Positions 9,171 through 18,020 of a stretch of DNA of 64,000 nucleotides are shown here, piece after piece (position 1 is the first letter of the stretch; each line of letters opens with the position of its first letter). The notes under the pieces were generated by a model, which worked only from the letters and a program-made list of their open reading frames with translations, was not told where the DNA came from and did not search any database. The DNA is from an uncultured Bacteroides sp. GTDB taxonomy: Bacteria > Bacteroidota > Bacteroidia > Bacteroidales > Bacteroidaceae. The DNA lies in assembly GCA_900552075.1 (NCBI GenBank), contig URYL01000012.1:1-64000 (forward strand), in the 5' to 3' direction. The position numbers and the translations under genes are program-made.

Positions 9171-10556
9171 ATGAAAACAATTTGTCTTTACTTTGAAATA
9201 CACCAGATTATCCACCTGAAACGTTATCGTTTCTTTGAAATCGGTTCGGAACATTATTATTACGATGATTATGCCAATGAGCAGGGTATGAATGAAGTGG
9301 CTGAACGCTCTTATATTCCCGCTTTGAAAACCCTGATTGAGATGGTAAAAGCTTCAAACGGTGCCTTTAAGGTTGCATTGTCCATTTCAGGAGTAGCTTT
9401 GGAACAGCTGGAGATTCATGCGCCTGCAGTCATTGAATTGTTGCATGAATTGAATGAGACCGGTTGTTGCGAGTTCCTTTGCGAACCTTATTCACATGGT
9501 TTGTCTTCTTTGAAGAATGAAACCTGTTTCCGGGAAGAAGTAGAACGTATGCGTGTGAAGATTAAAGATTATTTCGGTCAGGAGCCTAAGGTATTCCGCA
9601 ATTCCAGTTTGATTTACGATAATGAAATTGGTGGTATTGTGGCAGATATGGGTTTCAAAGGAATGCTGGCTGAAGGTGCGAAACATGTATTGGGCTGGAA
9701 GAGTCCTCACTACTTGTATCACTGTGCCGAGAATCCGAATCTGAAACTGTTGCTTCGTGACTTTAAGTTGTCAGACGATATCAGCTTGCGTTTCTCCAAC
9801 AGTGAATGGAGCGAATATCCGTTGTTTGCCGATAAATACATTGGCTGGATTGCTTCTTTACCGGAAAATGAACAAGTTATCAATATCTTCATGGAGCTCT
9901 CAGCATTGGGTATTTTCCAGCCGTTGTCTTCCAATATTCTGGAATTCCTGAAAGCGTTGCCTGAATGTGCTCGTCAGAAAGGCATCACATTCTCTACACC
10001 TTCTGAGATTGTTTCTAAGCTGAAGTCAGTAGATATGCTCGATGTACCTTATCCGATGTCTTGGACTGATGAAGAAAGAGATATCAGCCCGTGGTTAGGT
10101 AATGTGATGCAGCGTGAGGCATTTAATAAACTTTACAGCGTAGCAGAGCGTGTGCATTTGTGTTCCGACCGTAGAATCAAGCAGGATTGGGATTACCTGC
10201 AGGCAAGCAATAATTTCCGTTTCATGACCACCAAACAGATGGGAGTGGCTTTGGATCGTGGCATCTATGATTCTCCGTATGATGCGTTCACCAATTATAT
10301 GAATATTTTGGGTGACTTTATCGGACGTGTCAATGCTTTGTATCCGGTAGATATGGAAGATGAAGAATTGAATTCTTTGTTGACCACTATCCGCAACCAG
10401 GAAGAGGAACTGGTACAGTTGAACGATGAAGTGAAACATTTGCAGGAAGAGCTGAAGGAGAAAGAACAGAAAGCAGAAAAGGCTCCCGCAAAGAAAGCTC
10501 CAGCCAAGAAGGCTGCTTCTTCCACAGCTAAGAAAACCACTTCAAAGAAAGCATAA
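9171..10556 (+). CDS. GH57 alpha-glucan enzyme with a lysine/alanine-rich C-terminal tail
   Basis: The first 390 residues are a glycoside hydrolase family 57 domain. Features include an N-terminal FEIHQ segment, CEFLCEPYSHGLSSL, and VFRNSSLIYDNEIGG. Annotated relatives are called alpha-amylase or 4-alpha-glucanotransferase; which activity applies cannot be told here. Residues about 401-434 form a charged coiled coil. Residues 435-461 are a tail with 9 Lys and 9 Ala in 27 residues and two PAKKA repeats, resembling histone H1 tails, which is unexpected on a sugar enzyme. Last gene of the glycogen operon, 15 bp after the GT4 gene and followed by a terminator. Confidence 0.85.
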   Translation: MKTICLYFEIHQIIHLKRYRFFEIGSEHYYYDDYANEQGMNEVAERSYIPALKTLIEMVKASNGAFKVALSISGVALEQLEIHAPAVIELLHELNETGCCEFLCEPYSHGLSSLKNETCFREEVERMRVKIKDYFGQEPKVFRNSSLIYDNEIGGIVADMGFKGMLAEGAKHVLGWKSPHYLYHCAENPNLKLLLRDFKLSDDISLRFSNSEWSEYPLFADKYIGWIASLPENEQVINIFMELSALGIFQPLSSNILEFLKALPECARQKGITFSTPSEIVSKLKSVDMLDVPYPMSWTDEERDISPWLGNVMQREAFNKLYSVAERVHLCSDRRIKQDWDYLQASNNFRFMTTKQMGVALDRGIYDSPYDAFTNYMNILGDFIGRVNALYPVDMEDEELNSLLTTIRNQEEELVQLNDEVKHLQEELKEKEQKAEKAPAKKAPAKKAASSTAKKTTSKKA

Positions 10557-10579
10557 ACACCGAAGTTGTCGGGACAAAA

Positions 10580-10613
10580 AATCCTGGAATCAATCGATTC
10601 CAGGATTTTTTTA
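10580..10613. terminator. Bidirectional terminator between GH57 and DUF4270 genes
   Basis: A perfect 12-bp stem (AATCCTGGAATC with GATTCCAGGATT) has a T run on its right and an A run on its left. It can end both converging transcripts. Confidence 0.85.
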
Positions 10614-10637
10614 TGTTATAGAATTCAAATGTTTTGT

Positions 10638-12101
10638 TTATTTATTGAACTTTGGTTTGGTATAGATGACTTCCATTTTTATTTTTTCGCCATCTTCACC
10701 ACCTGCCAGTCTGGCTGAATTTACTTCCAAGTCATGCGATAATCCGATTGTATTTCCCTGTGAGTCGGTTTCCGTCTTTACAGGAATCAAGACCAGCGTA
10801 TTATATTCATCCCATCCTTCAGCCGGTTCTTCTTTGGTTCTCATGTCGCTGAATATCTGACTGATCAGACGGTTTACCTGTGAGAAGGAATAAGCATTCG
10901 TTGTGCTGCTGTAAGTGCCGAGGAAAGATGTCTTACTGTCGTAAGTTTGCTTCTGCTCAAAGAAGTCTTTTACTTCACTTTTCCGGATAAGCAACAAATT
11001 CTGTGGGGTTCCCATTTTGTAAGGGCTGCTTGCCGAGTTCTCACTGATGTTTTTGTACTTAGTAAATGACATAGATACGGAGTTCAGTGTATCATTGCCA
11101 AGGGCTTCATACATTTCTTTCAGCGGGAGCTTCACTTCCGTACAAAGTCCGGCAGGCGTTTTCAGATACGTGTTGTGCGTTTCAGCCGCCAGTCTTTCCA
11201 AGTTGTCTCCAGAGTTGCTCAAACGCGTAGACATATATACCTCATTAGTTGCAGCAAAGGGAATATAAGTATAGACCAAAGAATCCACTTTACCGGTAGA
11301 AGGTCTCTCTACCAGATAGCTGACCTTTGTTTGCAGCCAGATGTCTCCGATATATAAAATGGAGCCTTCTCCACTTGTGTTGTGGATATAAAATCCAGGT
11401 ATCACATTATGAATGAAAGAGTGAGCGTCCTTGAAATAGTTTTTATTTTCTTTGTATTTCCTTTTCAAGAAGGCACTGATTGTTTCTTCTCCTCTTTCTT
11501 TTCTGGCTTTATCCAAATCAATCATCAAAGGAGGATAGTATTTATTAACGTTGTTGGCTTTTATAGAGTCGATTTCTGCATCGGTCCACGAGTTATCACG
11601 GGCAGCATAGTCTTGTTCTGCCAAAGGAGCCTCATTCTTATCGTAAAAATCTTCCGGATTGTAAGATGTATAATATAAACTTAAGTCTTCACCCGTATCA
11701 TCAATGGCTTGATTCAGCATATCTACTCTCACGCGCATGGGGGCCAATGAATCGCCAAAGAAACTAGAATAATATAAGACTAAAGTCGTAGATACGATAT
11801 CCTGCATAGTTTCTGGAAATTCAAAACCTTCCGTACAGTTAACTTGTGTAATGAAGTCAGTAGTATATGTCCCAAAATCCGGGTCGGTGAATTTTCCCAA
11901 ATAGGCATTGCTTGTACGAGAAAACACGCCGTCAGGGTTTAAATCTGTATATTTCAGTGTTTTTGTGGTCGCTTCGAAAGTTTTAGCCGATGCCGTAATT
12001 TCATCGGTATCTGCCACAAAATCACCGATACCGGTAGTGGTATCATCACAGCTGTAGAGTGTGGCTGCAAGTCCGATTGCGGCCAAGAACTTAAGTCTCA
12101 T
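10638..12101 (-). CDS. DUF4270 family lipoprotein
   Basis: A 487-residue exported lipoprotein. The signal peptide ends in the lipobox LYSC with Cys18 as the lipidated residue, followed by DD. The body is rich in Ser, Thr and aromatic residues and matches the DUF4270 family that is widespread in Bacteroidetes and has no established function; it is probably surface or periplasmic. It starts 26 bp after the truncated GT5-like gene on the same strand, so the two are likely cotranscribed. This pairing makes a link to polysaccharide handling possible but unproven. Confidence 0.82.
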   Translation of the reverse strand: MRLKFLAAIGLAATLYSCDDTTTGIGDFVADTDEITASAKTFEATTKTLKYTDLNPDGVFSRTSNAYLGKFTDPDFGTYTTDFITQVNCTEGFEFPETMQDIVSTTLVLYYSSFFGDSLAPMRVRVDMLNQAIDDTGEDLSLYYTSYNPEDFYDKNEAPLAEQDYAARDNSWTDAEIDSIKANNVNKYYPPLMIDLDKARKERGEETISAFLKRKYKENKNYFKDAHSFIHNVIPGFYIHNTSGEGSILYIGDIWLQTKVSYLVERPSTGKVDSLVYTYIPFAATNEVYMSTRLSNSGDNLERLAAETHNTYLKTPAGLCTEVKLPLKEMYEALGNDTLNSVSMSFTKYKNISENSASSPYKMGTPQNLLLIRKSEVKDFFEQKQTYDSKTSFLGTYSSTTNAYSFSQVNRLISQIFSDMRTKEEPAEGWDEYNTLVLIPVKTETDSQGNTIGLSHDLEVNSARLAGGEDGEKIKMEVIYTKPKFNK

Positions 12102-12127
12102 TTTTGTACTTTTTTATCTATTCATAT

Positions 12128-12946
12128 TTATTCTGCTCCATCGAATACCTTGTCGTAGAATGCATCACATGCATCTGCGTAGGCATCGCCTGAAGCGTAT
12201 TCAAGTACCGGAATGTTCAGGCTTCGTGCGTAGTCGATTACATTCTGGTTGACAGTCTCATCGTTTTGTATTACCCCGTCGGAGTAGGCTACGGCCAGTT
12301 TGCAAAGGTCTTCATAGCTTGCCGGAGATTTCATCATGCTGACATCTTCCTGAGTCACTTCTTTGAAGAGCACCTGGTCGGTAAAGTTAGGAGCGAGGTT
12401 CGATTTGAATCCCTCCTGATACAGAGAATAAATTACTTTTGAGTCGCGGAAGGAAGGTTCATCATAGTAAGCCTTCTTGATATAAAGAGGAACCATCGCG
12501 CTCATCCAGCCGTGACAATGAATCACATCCGGACACCAACGTAATTTCTTTACGGTTTCCAATACCCCACGGGCATAGAAAATGGCGCGTTCACCATTGT
12601 CTTCATAGTCATTTCCATTTTCGTCACACGTCATCTGGCGGTGCTGGAAATAATCGTCATTATCAATAAAGTACACTTGTCTGCGCGCAGCCTGGATAGA
12701 TGCCACCTTGATAATCAGCGGATGATCCGTATCGTCGATAATTAAATTCATTCCAGACAGACGGATTACTTCATGCAACTGATTCCTGCGTTCGTTCACG
12801 ATGCCCCATTTAGGCATGAATGTTCTGATTTCGCGGCCTTTGTCTTGTATGGCTTGCGGTAAATTCTGGCCAATCAATGCCAGGTTACTTTCGGGTACGT
12901 AAGGAGTAATTTCTTGTGTAATGAATAAAACTTTTTTCGCGCTCAT
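12128..12946 (-). CDS. Short glycogen/starch synthase-like protein (GT5 N-terminal domain only)
   Basis: A 272-residue product that resembles only the N-terminal Rossmann domain of GT5 glycogen synthases: KKVLFITQEITPY at the start and DVIHCHGWMSAMVPLYIKK in the middle. Full enzymes are about 480 residues; the C-terminal GT-B domain is absent. The conserved K-T-G-G-L donor motif is replaced by PESNLAL, so the donor-binding Lys is missing. A canonical synthase activity is therefore doubtful; a regulatory or scaffold role is possible. I chose the ATG at 12946, because the in-frame ATG at 12976 lies inside the -7 promoter element at 12974-12981. Confidence 0.75.
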   Translation of the reverse strand: MSAKKVLFITQEITPYVPESNLALIGQNLPQAIQDKGREIRTFMPKWGIVNERRNQLHEVIRLSGMNLIIDDTDHPLIIKVASIQAARRQVYFIDNDDYFQHRQMTCDENGNDYEDNGERAIFYARGVLETVKKLRWCPDVIHCHGWMSAMVPLYIKKAYYDEPSFRDSKVIYSLYQEGFKSNLAPNFTDQVLFKEVTQEDVSMMKSPASYEDLCKLAVAYSDGVIQNDETVNQNVIDYARSLNIPVLEYASGDAYADACDAFYDKVFDGAE

Positions 12947-12973
12947 TGTATTATTGTTGCTCTTAACAGTTTG

Positions 12974-12981
12974 CAAAGATA
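12974..12981 (-). promoter_or_regulatory. -7 element of the GT5-like/DUF4270 operon
   Basis: Read on the minus strand this is TATCTTTG, an exact TAnnTTTG. It lies 27 bp upstream of the chosen start; no clear -33 TTTG is present. Confidence 0.65.
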
Positions 12982-13130
12982 CAAAAAATAAGGCAATGAA
13001 GCGAGCCGGCAGTCGTTTATAAATCCTTATAGTATGTTAATGTATTGATAAACAACGTACTATAATAGTGTTTGTTCTACGTTATAGGCTGGGTAAATTC
13101 TGTAAATACCGAAAGAATTTTTGTTTTCTG

Positions 13131-13162
13131 TTTCTTTTTATGGCAAATAAATAGTTACTTTG
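13131..13162 (+). promoter_or_regulatory. Candidate promoter of panC-panD
   Basis: TTACTTTG at 13155-13162 matches seven of eight consensus positions and has TTTC 20 bp upstream at 13131-13134. The in-frame ATG at 13160 overlaps it, so translation must start later. Confidence 0.5.
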
Positions 13163-13201
13163 CAGCCGTTTTCTGAATTTATGATTAAAAACAGGAATAA
13201 G

Positions 13202-14047
13202 ATGAAGTTAATTCGAACAATCAGTGAGCTTCGCGCCGAACTGGATGCTTTCCGCAAGGCGGGAAAGACAATCGGGCTGGTTCCGACGATGGGAGCTTTG
13301 CATGCGGGACACGCTTCATTGGTGAAACGTGCCGTGTCTGAAAATGAAGTAGTGGTAGTCAGCGATTTTGTGAACCCTACCCAGTTTAACGACCAGAATG
13401 ACCTTTTGAAATATCCGCGTACCTTGGAAGCGGATTGCGCGTTGCTGGAGAAATGTGGAGCTACGTTGGTGTTTGCTCCTTCGGTAGAAGAAATCTATCC
13501 GGAGCCCGATACACGCCAGTTCAGCTATGCACCGCTTGATACGGTGATGGAAGGAAAATACCGTCCGGGCCATTTCAACGGAGTATGTCAGATTGTGAGC
13601 AAGCTGTTCTTGATTGTAGAGCCTGACCGGGCTTACTTCGGTGAGAAAGACTTCCAGCAACTGGCCATTATTCGTGAGATGGTGCGGAAGTATCCTTTTG
13701 ACATCCAGATTGTGGGCTGTCCGATTGTCCGTGAAGAAGACGGCTTGGCTTTGAGCAGCCGCAATGCACGGCTCACTCCGGAACAGCGTAAGGAAGCGGT
13801 GCAGATTTCCAGGGCGTTGTTTGCCAGCGTGGATTTCGGGAAATCCCGTGTGTTACGCGAAACGAAGGAGTACGTGGAACAATGTATCCGCCGGGCACCG
13901 GGACTGGAACTGGAGTATTTCGAGATTGTCGACGGAAACACCTTGCAGCCGGTAAAGGCGTGGGACGAAAGCAATTACATTGTAGGTTGCATCACAGTAT
14001 ATTGCGGTGATGTACGTCTGATTGATAACATTAAATATAAAGGATAA
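13202..14047 (+). CDS. panC: Pantothenate synthetase (pantoate-beta-alanine ligase)
   Basis: PanC joins pantoate and beta-alanine using ATP in coenzyme A biosynthesis. The 281-residue product has the nucleotidyltransferase motif PTMGALHAGHASL near residue 27, the HxGH catalytic pair, KYRPGHFNGV, and FGEKDFQQ. Length is standard. The ATG at 13202 is preferred over the one at 13160 because the latter lies in the predicted -7 element and would add residues not seen in the family. panD follows 3 bp later, so this operon supplies both beta-alanine and its ligation. Confidence 0.95.
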   Translation: MKLIRTISELRAELDAFRKAGKTIGLVPTMGALHAGHASLVKRAVSENEVVVVSDFVNPTQFNDQNDLLKYPRTLEADCALLEKCGATLVFAPSVEEIYPEPDTRQFSYAPLDTVMEGKYRPGHFNGVCQIVSKLFLIVEPDRAYFGEKDFQQLAIIREMVRKYPFDIQIVGCPIVREEDGLALSSRNARLTPEQRKEAVQISRALFASVDFGKSRVLRETKEYVEQCIRRAPGLELEYFEIVDGNTLQPVKAWDESNYIVGCITVYCGDVRLIDNIKYKG

Positions 14048-14050
14048 CGG

Positions 14051-14404
14051 ATGATGATGATTGAAGTGTTGAAATCGAAGCTTCATTGCGTAACGGTGAC
14101 AGAAGCGAACCTGAATTACATGGGCAGCATTACGATTGATGAAGATTTGATGGATGCGGCCAACCTGATTGCCGGTGAGAAAGTGCAGATTGTGGACAAC
14201 AACAACGGAGAACGCTTTGAAACTTATATCATCAAGGGGGAGCGTGGCTCCGGATGCATTTGCCTGAATGGAGCGGCAGCCCGCAAGGTGCAGGTGGGAG
14301 ATGTGGTGATTATCATGTCGTATGCCCTGATGGACTTTGAAGAGGCTAAAATTTTCAAGCCGACTGTGGTGTTCCCGGATACGACCACCAATCGTCTTCT
14401 GTAG
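14051..14404 (+). CDS. panD: Aspartate 1-decarboxylase
   Basis: PanD makes beta-alanine from aspartate and uses a pyruvoyl cofactor formed by self-cleavage at a Gly-Ser bond. The motif YMGSIT contains this site; counting from the second of three consecutive ATG codons (14054) the Ser is residue 25, as in the E. coli enzyme. The product is about 117 residues, within the usual 115-130. Which of the ATGs at 14051, 14054 and 14057 is used is uncertain; an AAGGA lies at about 14039-14043. It follows panC by 3 bp. Confidence 0.95.
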   Translation: MMMIEVLKSKLHCVTVTEANLNYMGSITIDEDLMDAANLIAGEKVQIVDNNNGERFETYIIKGERGSGCICLNGAAARKVQVGDVVIIMSYALMDFEEAKIFKPTVVFPDTTTNRLL

Positions 14405-14426
14405 GATTTATATTGAGACCGAAATA

Positions 14427-14476
14427 AAAGAGCGGTGCCGGAAGAGACTTTTTACTTTTCCGGCACCGCTCTTTTT
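14427..14476 (+). terminator. Terminator of panC-panD
   Basis: A stem of about 14 bp built on GAGCGGTGCCGGAA and its complement TTCCGGCACCGCTC, with an A run before it and six T residues after it. Confidence 0.9.
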
Positions 14477-14507
14477 TCTTCATCTTCAGATGTTTATCCG
14501 TGTGAAA

Positions 14508-14611
14508 AAACGCAAGGACGTTTCATGGTAAATGTCCTTGCGTTTTGATCAAAATGTCTTTGCGTTTTAAGTAAAACGTCCTTGCGTTTTCTTCCAAACG
14601 TAAGTGCGTTT
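14508..14611. repeat. Array A: five 16-bp palindromic units at exact 22-bp pitch
   Basis: Units start at 14508, 14530, 14552, 14574 and 14596. Each is AAACG-N6-CGTTT, with AAATG as left arm in units 2 and 3. The centres are CAAGGA, TCCTTG, TCTTTG, TCCTTG and TAAGTG, separated by 6-nt spacers. Unit 1 is the exact reverse complement of unit 4. Six A residues precede the array (14505-14510) and six T end it (14609-14614). It lies between the convergent ends of panD and trpB2. Units identical to these occur in the arrays at 49945 and 62393. Confidence 0.9.
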
Positions 14612-14628
14612 TTTCAGACGCTGAAAAT

Positions 14629-16002
14629 TTACTTCAAATCCACTTGTGGCACATCTTCCAGGCTTTTTTCAATGTCTTCTTCCGTCAGGGAATAATTGGT
14701 CAGGTTGCCCGACAGATACTGGTCGTATGCGCTCATGTCAATCAGTCCGTGACCGGACAGGTTGAATAGGATGACTTTTTCTTCGCCTGTTTTCTTGCAT
14801 TTTTCAGCCTCCTTAATGGTGGCAGCAATGGCATGGCAGGATTCCGGAGCCGGAATGATACCTTCGGCTTGGGCAAACAGGCAACCTGCCTTGAAAGTGT
14901 CAAGCTGCTCGATGTCGACCGCTTCCATCAAGTGGTCTTTTATCAGCTGGGAAACGATAACACCTGCTCCGTGGTAGCGGAGACCTCCGGCGTGAATGTT
15001 GGCCGGGGTGAAGTTGTGTCCCAAGGTGAACATCGGCAACAGCGGGGTATAGCCGGCCTCGTCACCGAAGTCATATTCAAATTTACCGCGGGTCAGCTTC
15101 GGGCAGGAAGCCGGTTCGGCAGCAATATAACGTGTTTTCTTTCCTTCCAGGATGGTGTGGCGCATGAACGGGAAGCTGATGCCGCCGAAGTTGGAACCAC
15201 CTCCGAAGCATCCGATGATGATGTCGGGATATTCTCCAGCCATGGCCATCTGTTTTTCTGCTTCCAGTCCGATAACCGTCTGGTGCAGAGTCACGTGGCT
15301 CAATACGGAACCGAGGGTATATTTACAGTTCGGGGTGGTACGTGCCAGTTCGATGGCTTCCGAAATAGCGGTACCCAGTGAGCCCTGGTGGTTCGGATAT
15401 TTGGTCAGGATATTTTTTCCGGCGCGGGTAGACATGGACGGGGAGGGAGTAACCTGTGCCCCGAAAGTCTGCATAATGCTGCGACGGTAAGGTTTCTGTT
15501 CGTAACTGATTTTTACCTGATAAACGGCAGCTTCCAGTCCAAATACCTTGGCTGCGTAGGCCAGGGCGGCACCCCATTGTCCGGCTCCCGTTTCGGTCGT
15601 GATGTTTGTCACCCCTTCCTTCTTGCAGTAGTAGGCCTGTGCCAGGGCTGAGTTCAGTTTGTGCGAACCGATGGGGCTGACGCTTTCGTTCTTGAAATAA
15701 ATGTGGGCAGGTGTTCCCAGTGCCTTTTCCAGTCCGTAGGCACGTACCAGCGGGGTGCTTCGGTAGTATTTGTACATTTCTCTCACCTCTTCCGGAATCT
15801 CAATCCATGTATCGGTCTGGTTCAGTTCCTGATGGCAGAGTTCCTTGGCGAAAATAGGATAGAGGTCTTCGGGTTTCAACGGCTCTTTGGTAGCCGGGTT
15901 CAGCGGTGGCATGGGTTTGTTGACCATGTCGGCTTGAATGTTATACCAATATTTTGGTATTTCATCTTCAGGTAAGATGAATCTTTTCTGTCTGTTACTC
16001 AT
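14629..16002 (-). CDS. TrpB2-type tryptophan synthase beta subunit homologue
   Basis: A 457-residue PLP enzyme. The internal-aldimine lysine lies in GSHKLNSA (Lys115), the phosphate-binding loop is GCFGGGSNFGG, and TETGAGQWG is also present. The N-terminal extension of about 50 residues and the whole pattern match the TrpB2 subgroup rather than TrpB1, which pairs with TrpA. TrpB2 proteins can make tryptophan from indole and serine; the physiological role here is unknown. It stands alone, with no other trp genes nearby, and its 3' end faces panD across repeat array A. Confidence 0.88.
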   Translation of the reverse strand: MSNRQKRFILPEDEIPKYWYNIQADMVNKPMPPLNPATKEPLKPEDLYPIFAKELCHQELNQTDTWIEIPEEVREMYKYYRSTPLVRAYGLEKALGTPAHIYFKNESVSPIGSHKLNSALAQAYYCKKEGVTNITTETGAGQWGAALAYAAKVFGLEAAVYQVKISYEQKPYRRSIMQTFGAQVTPSPSMSTRAGKNILTKYPNHQGSLGTAISEAIELARTTPNCKYTLGSVLSHVTLHQTVIGLEAEKQMAMAGEYPDIIIGCFGGGSNFGGISFPFMRHTILEGKKTRYIAAEPASCPKLTRGKFEYDFGDEAGYTPLLPMFTLGHNFTPANIHAGGLRYHGAGVIVSQLIKDHLMEAVDIEQLDTFKAGCLFAQAEGIIPAPESCHAIAATIKEAEKCKKTGEEKVILFNLSGHGLIDMSAYDQYLSGNLTNYSLTEEDIEKSLEDVPQVDLK

Positions 16003-16029
16003 AATTGCTTACTTTTTTTAAGGTTTCGC

Positions 16030-16037
16030 CAAAAATA
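16030..16037 (-). promoter_or_regulatory. Candidate -7 element of trpB2
   Basis: TATTTTTG on the minus strand, 28 bp before the start codon. The -33 region is poor (GTTG at 20 bp). Confidence 0.45.
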
Positions 16038-16152
16038 TGGAAATAAATGATAACAAACAACTCATTTTGCTTTTTTCTTATCACTTTTTGTTTCGATGCC
16101 GGATTCTGGCAGATTTCCGGTATCGTGCCGTTCAAGTATATGGATTTTTCCA

Positions 16153-16160
16153 TACATTTG
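16153..16160 (+). promoter_or_regulatory. Candidate -7 element of trkH-trkA
   Basis: TACATTTG, exact TAnnTTTG, 27 bp before the ATG at 16188. No clear -33 element. Confidence 0.5.
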
Positions 16161-16187
16161 CAGTCGTAGCTTAAAATGATATGACCG

Positions 16188-18017
16188 ATGGATTATTGGG
16201 AACGACTTTACTTATATAAGAAAAAGCTGCTGGTACCGCGCATCAACCGGTTGCTCAACTGGGTAATGGGGGTAAATTTCCTGTGTGGAGTGGTTTTTCT
16301 GCTTGCCATCGTCTATGAATATGGGTTCCGTATCTCGGCAGAAGAACAGACGGCAATCCATACGGTGTATCATGTGCTTTGGGTGATTTTCCTGTTGAGT
16401 ACCACGGTGCAAATCTTGTTCCGTCAGGAAGATTCACCTTTCAAGTTTACCCCTTGGACATGGGTATTGACCGTGTTGCTTTATCTTACGCTGTTGCCTG
16501 TCATCTTCAAGAAACCGGAGGAGAGCACAGGAGTATATTGGGTGTGGGTATTCTTCCATCACAATTATTATAAGGGAGCGGTATTGCTGCTACTTTCGTT
16601 TTCGCAGCTTTCGGGCATATTGGTCCGGTTGTTAGGCAAGCGAACGAATCCCTCGCTGATTCTGGCCGGAAGTTTTTTAGTATTCATTTTCGTAGGAACC
16701 GGGTTGCTGATGCTGCCTCGGGCCACTTATCAAGGCATTTCTTTCATTGATGCGCTGTTCACGGCTACAAGTGCCACCTGCGTGACGGGATTGGTCACGG
16801 TGGATGTGCCTTCCACCTTTACGCTGGAGGGGCAGGTATTGATTATTCTGCTGATTCAGATTGGCGGTTTGGGAGTGATGACGCTGACCAGCTTTTTCGC
16901 CATGTTCTTCATGGGGAACACTTCGCTCTACAACCAGCTGATGGTGGGCGACATGATCAGTTCCAATTCATTGAATTCCCTTTTATCTACCTTATTATAT
17001 ATATTGGGATTCACGCTGGCCATTGAAGGGGGCGGGATGGCCGTTATCTGGTTCAGTATCCACGATACGCTGGGGATGAACTTGCGGGAAGAACTCTTTT
17101 TTTCGGCCTTTCATTCGGTGTCAGCTTTCTGTAATGCCGGGTTCTCCACATTACCCGGCGGAATGAGTAATCCTGAGGTCATGCAGGAACACAATCTGCT
17201 GTATGTCATTCTGGGGCTGCTGATTGCATTGGGAGGAATCGGTTTTCCGATATTGGTCAACCTCTATGAGACCGTAGCCTACTACCTGGGATACCTGAAA
17301 TGGAGGATACTGCACCGCTCCGGCAGGTTCCGTCAGAAAGTGCATCTGTATAACTTGAACACCAAGATTGTGTTGGTGGCTACGGCCATTCTGCTGGTGG
17401 GAGGTACGTTGGTCATAGCAGTTCTGGAATGGAACCATTCGTTTGCCGGGATGCCGGTGCTGGATAAGTGGGTGCATGCATTCTTCAATTCGTCCTGTCC
17501 GCGTACGGCAGGTTTTGCCAGTGTGAGCCTTACTTCCCTTTCTATGCAAACCCTGCTGCTCATGGTGGTATTGATGGTGATAGGAGGGGGTACACAGTCT
17601 ACGGCTGGTGGAGTGAAGGTGAACGTGTGTGCTGTGGTGTTGATTAACTTGTGGGCGGTGATACGCGGTGCCGACCGGGTGTCCATTTTACGGAGAGAAC
17701 TTTCGCACGACTCCATCCGGCGTTCCAATGCGGCCATGATGCTCTATTTGTTCCTGGCTTTTGGGGCGATTTTCGCATTGAGCATGCTGGAGCCTAAGGC
17801 CAGACTGCTGGCCGTGACCTTTGAATGTGTGTCGGCTTTGAGCACCGTAGGCTCCAGCCTGAACCTGACACCCACGCTGGGCGATGCCAGCAAGCTGCTG
17901 GTTATTGTGCTGATGTATGTGGGGCGTGTGGGTGCATTTACCTTACTCACCGGGCTGGTACGGCAGGAAAGAAAACGAAATTACAAATATCCGAGTGACA
18001 ATATTATCATCAACTGA
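16188..18017 (+). CDS. trkH: TrkH/KtrB-type potassium uptake channel subunit
   Basis: A 609-residue inner-membrane protein with about ten or more hydrophobic segments. Four pore-loop regions typical of the family are visible: TATSATCVTGL, FCNAGFSTLPGG, SSCPRTAGFAS and SALSTVGSSL. The first 150 residues contain four extra membrane segments before the core, so it is longer than classical 480-residue TrkH, as seen in Bacteroidetes. It takes up K+ under control of the gene that follows after 3 bp (TrkA). A -7 element lies at 16153-16160. Confidence 0.92.
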   Translation: MDYWERLYLYKKKLLVPRINRLLNWVMGVNFLCGVVFLLAIVYEYGFRISAEEQTAIHTVYHVLWVIFLLSTTVQILFRQEDSPFKFTPWTWVLTVLLYLTLLPVIFKKPEESTGVYWVWVFFHHNYYKGAVLLLLSFSQLSGILVRLLGKRTNPSLILAGSFLVFIFVGTGLLMLPRATYQGISFIDALFTATSATCVTGLVTVDVPSTFTLEGQVLIILLIQIGGLGVMTLTSFFAMFFMGNTSLYNQLMVGDMISSNSLNSLLSTLLYILGFTLAIEGGGMAVIWFSIHDTLGMNLREELFFSAFHSVSAFCNAGFSTLPGGMSNPEVMQEHNLLYVILGLLIALGGIGFPILVNLYETVAYYLGYLKWRILHRSGRFRQKVHLYNLNTKIVLVATAILLVGGTLVIAVLEWNHSFAGMPVLDKWVHAFFNSSCPRTAGFASVSLTSLSMQTLLLMVVLMVIGGGTQSTAGGVKVNVCAVVLINLWAVIRGADRVSILRRELSHDSIRRSNAAMMLYLFLAFGAIFALSMLEPKARLLAVTFECVSALSTVGSSLNLTPTLGDASKLLVIVLMYVGRVGAFTLLTGLVRQERKRNYKYPSDNIIIN

Positions 18018-18020
18018 CGT

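Noticed and set aside
14508..14611. Array A, and likewise B, C and D, considered as CRISPR arrays
   Set aside because: Units are 16-20 bp with spacers of only 2-6 bp, spacers are not protospacer-sized, and no cas genes are present.
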